Assembly: GCA_965369605.1 (NCBI GenBank)
Contig: CBDURE010000169.1
Coordinates: forward strand, 1 to 7,083
Length of the DNA stretch: 7,083 bases
Direction of reading: 5' to 3'
Source of the DNA: JAGGVT01 sp965369605
Lineage (GTDB): Bacteria > JAJVIF01 > JAGGVT01
Shown: positions 5,597-7,083 of the stretch, in pieces
How positions within the stretch are numbered: the first letter of the stretch is position 1
Layout of the letters: every line of letters begins with the position of its first letter
Position numbers and translations under genes: made by a program
Notes under the pieces: model-generated
The model's database searches: none
The model's input: the letters and a program-made list of their open reading frames with translations, nothing else
What the model was told of the DNA's origin: nothing

Positions 5597-7083
5597 CTAC
5601 GGGCAAATATCAATTGTTATTTCATCAATCCACCAGCCTACCGGATATCCCGGTGTGCCGACAGCGCCTGTATTGTTGTTATGTTGTTCAAATCTAATTA
5701 CAACCGCAGATTCACCTATGAAAGGTGTAAGGTTAAAAACAGTCTCAGTTGAATTTCCATTGCTAACTAGTCCGGTGTAGCAGCTATCCCCGTTTCTCAA
5801 TCCATTTGCGAAAGTGCCGTTGTATGTTTCCCCTGTTAAAACCACAAGCTGTGTTGGGAATGATGTACCGCCATTAGTCGATGCATAAACCGCACAGCCA
5901 TCGGGAACCGGATTGTCCAGCACATTATAAAAATGATTAACTGACATTGACACTTCCGTGACATCCAGCAAACTCAAGTCGATAACAGGAGAAATCAGAT
6001 AATAATGGCCATCACCGGAGTAATCGTTGCAGTATCCGGGCGGATTGCCCTGGGCTACATTATCTCCTGACGTGAAAAAGCAATTTCCGCTGTAACAAAC
6101 ATTGTTATAGCAATTAGGCCCCATATTATGAACGGAAAACTCATCCCAGCCGCCGTAATAAAACCCGCTGTTATCAGTGTTTTCAACCGACCAGTCTTCG
6201 ATAAGCCAATCGCCCTCTGTGCCGCCATCGAAATTCTCGAACAGGTTAATGCAATCCGGACACTCAACTGTTACCTGAAGACTGCCAACTTCTTCCACAT
6301 TCGGCGGATCGCATGAATCTGTAAGCCTTAATGTAACCGTGTATATTACAGATTCCATATTGGTTTCACAGTTAGGGTTGAAAAACTGGTGCGAACCTGA
6401 CTGTCCTGATGATGGCATTGTGCCATCTCCCCATCTCCAGTAGAATTCAGTAATCGGATTACCTCCATTCGCACTTGAACCCTCGGAATCAAAATTGACT
6501 ATTTCCCCATTGTTGATAGTAATTGCCGCCGATATCGGTTCGGTTATCGCGCCTGTGATTGGTCCGCACGATGTGAAAACCTCGACATCAACAGTCGTAT
6601 ATGTAACCCATTCATCCACTGTGAAGAAAGCGTCTATGGGATCTCCACCCGGAGGAATCCCGTAAATAGCGTTGCCTTCTAGATTTCCAACTCCGATGAA
6701 AGCGTCAACCACACCGATTAATCCTGAATATATTCCCGCGTCAGCGCCAGCATCGTTTGTTACAACGATATCGTAAATCAGCGTATCAATACGGCCGTCT
6801 CCTGAAACGAAGAACAGATCAGGCGATGTCGTTTCCCAAGTCGGGTCGGTAACGCCGGGAATTTCAACGATGAATCTGGATATGGAACTATCAGCGGTCA
6901 TCTGGTCAATTTCATCGCCAATTGTAACCGCATGGTTGATATCCATTATTTCAAGCGTTATCTTGCAGCTGGATCCAGTATCGCCTGAGAACAATTCAGA
7001 ATCGTCAACACCGGTAACACGTTCTTCGCTTGCGGCTATTGAATTGTACTGTGGAATTCGATACGTCGGAGCCAGCCTGTCTT
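5597..7083 (-). CDS. Paralogous surface protein with PKD and Cys-rich jelly-roll domains (5' end missing)
   Basis: The frame is open to the right edge, leaving 494 visible residues; the true start lies outside. A TTG at 6994 is internal, since matching sequence continues upstream of it. The first visible segment, APTYRIPQY, aligns with YPRYRVPQY at residues 292-300 of the downstream protein, so roughly 290 N-terminal residues, probably with a signal peptide, are missing. The shared core follows: LEIMDINHAVTIGDEI, GIYSGLIGVVD, LEGNAIYGIP and FFTVDEWVTY (visible 43-161). A PKD domain spans about 172-272, with FYWRWGDGT (213-221) and YTVTLRLTD (247-255). The C-terminal jelly roll (about 278-494) has STNGGTSFP and ends GWWIDEITI. 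Thirteen cysteines are visible, mostly in the last half, suggesting disulfides in an oxidising compartment. No enzyme motif is seen. It precedes its paralogue by 23 nt, probably in one operon. Confidence 0.85.
   Translation of the reverse strand, partial: DRLAPTYRIPQYNSIAASEERVTGVDDSELFSGDTGSSCKITLEIMDINHAVTIGDEIDQMTADSSISRFIVEIPGVTDPTWETTSPDLFFVSGDGRIDTLIYDIVVTNDAGADAGIYSGLIGVVDAFIGVGNLEGNAIYGIPPGGDPIDAFFTVDEWVTYTTVDVEVFTSCGPITGAITEPISAAITINNGEIVNFDSEGSSANGGNPITEFYWRWGDGTMPSSGQSGSHQFFNPNCETNMESVIYTVTLRLTDSCDPPNVEEVGSLQVTVECPDCINLFENFDGGTEGDWLIEDWSVENTDNSGFYYGGWDEFSVHNMGPNCYNNVCYSGNCFFTSGDNVAQGNPPGYCNDYSGDGHYYLISPVIDLSLLDVTEVSMSVNHFYNVLDNPVPDGCAVYASTNGGTSFPTQLVVLTGETYNGTFANGLRNGDSCYTGLVSNGNSTETVFNLTPFIGESAVVIRFEQHNNNTGAVGTPGYPVGWWIDEITIDICP

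Noticed and set aside
5574..5606. TTG at 5606 as start of the 766-residue lipoprotein
   Set aside because: It would overlap the upstream stop and add 11 residues before a complete lipoprotein signal; the ATG at 5573 has GGAGGA 7 nt ahead.
6992..6994. TTG at 6994 as the start of the upstream paralogue
   Set aside because: The frame remains open to the edge and the 29 residues before it match the downstream paralogue (RIPQY versus RVPQY), so the codon is internal.

Overview
The window looks like chromosomal DNA of an uncultivated bacterium with secreted, lipid-anchored surface proteins. Composition is moderate to low in GC. It encodes two complete lipoproteins with clear lipoboxes, a CsaB-type polysaccharide pyruvyl transferase, and two large multidomain extracytoplasmic proteins with PKD-like and GWWID-ending jelly-roll modules. 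CsaB is known from Firmicutes, Cyanobacteria, Thermotogae and several candidate phyla. The Ser or Thr after each lipobox cysteine would fit outer-membrane sorting in a diderm. I cannot assign a phylum from this sequence.

Layout. Positions 1-317 are AT-rich. They hold a possible minus-strand partial gene running off the left edge (160 down to 1) and a leader with two short perfect inverted repeats ahead of the first clear gene. 318-1571 (+) is a lipoprotein with a seven-repeat YVTN/SMP-30-type beta-propeller. 1572-1795 is an intergenic stretch carrying a decayed, truncated copy of a dispersed repeat. 1796-2890 (+) is csaB. 2891-3272 lies between convergent genes and contains a 252-bp element with about 65-bp terminal inverted repeats (TIRs) and a nested 14-bp perfect inverted repeat. 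3273-5573 (-) is a 766-residue lipoprotein. 5597-7083 (-) is the 3' part of a paralogous protein whose start lies beyond the right edge; the two are 23 nt apart and probably form an operon.

How the genes may work together. All four well-supported products act in the cell envelope or build it. CsaB would pyruvylate a cell-wall polysaccharide, the modification that SLH-domain proteins bind. The propeller lipoprotein and the two PKD/jelly-roll proteins look like surface binding or scaffold proteins. No SLH domain, enzyme active site or transport gene is visible in the surface proteins, so any functional link beyond a shared location is inference.

The most unusual non-coding signal is the repeat family: one near-complete MITE-like copy (MITE: small non-autonomous inverted-repeat element) and one gapless partial copy about 82% identical to it over 120 nt, about 1.4 kb apart on either side of csaB. 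The most unusual coding signal is the tandem pair of paralogous surface proteins. They share a core with no name known to me, and their C-terminal modules have diverged strongly. I found no CRISPR array, tRNA, rRNA, integrase or transposase.
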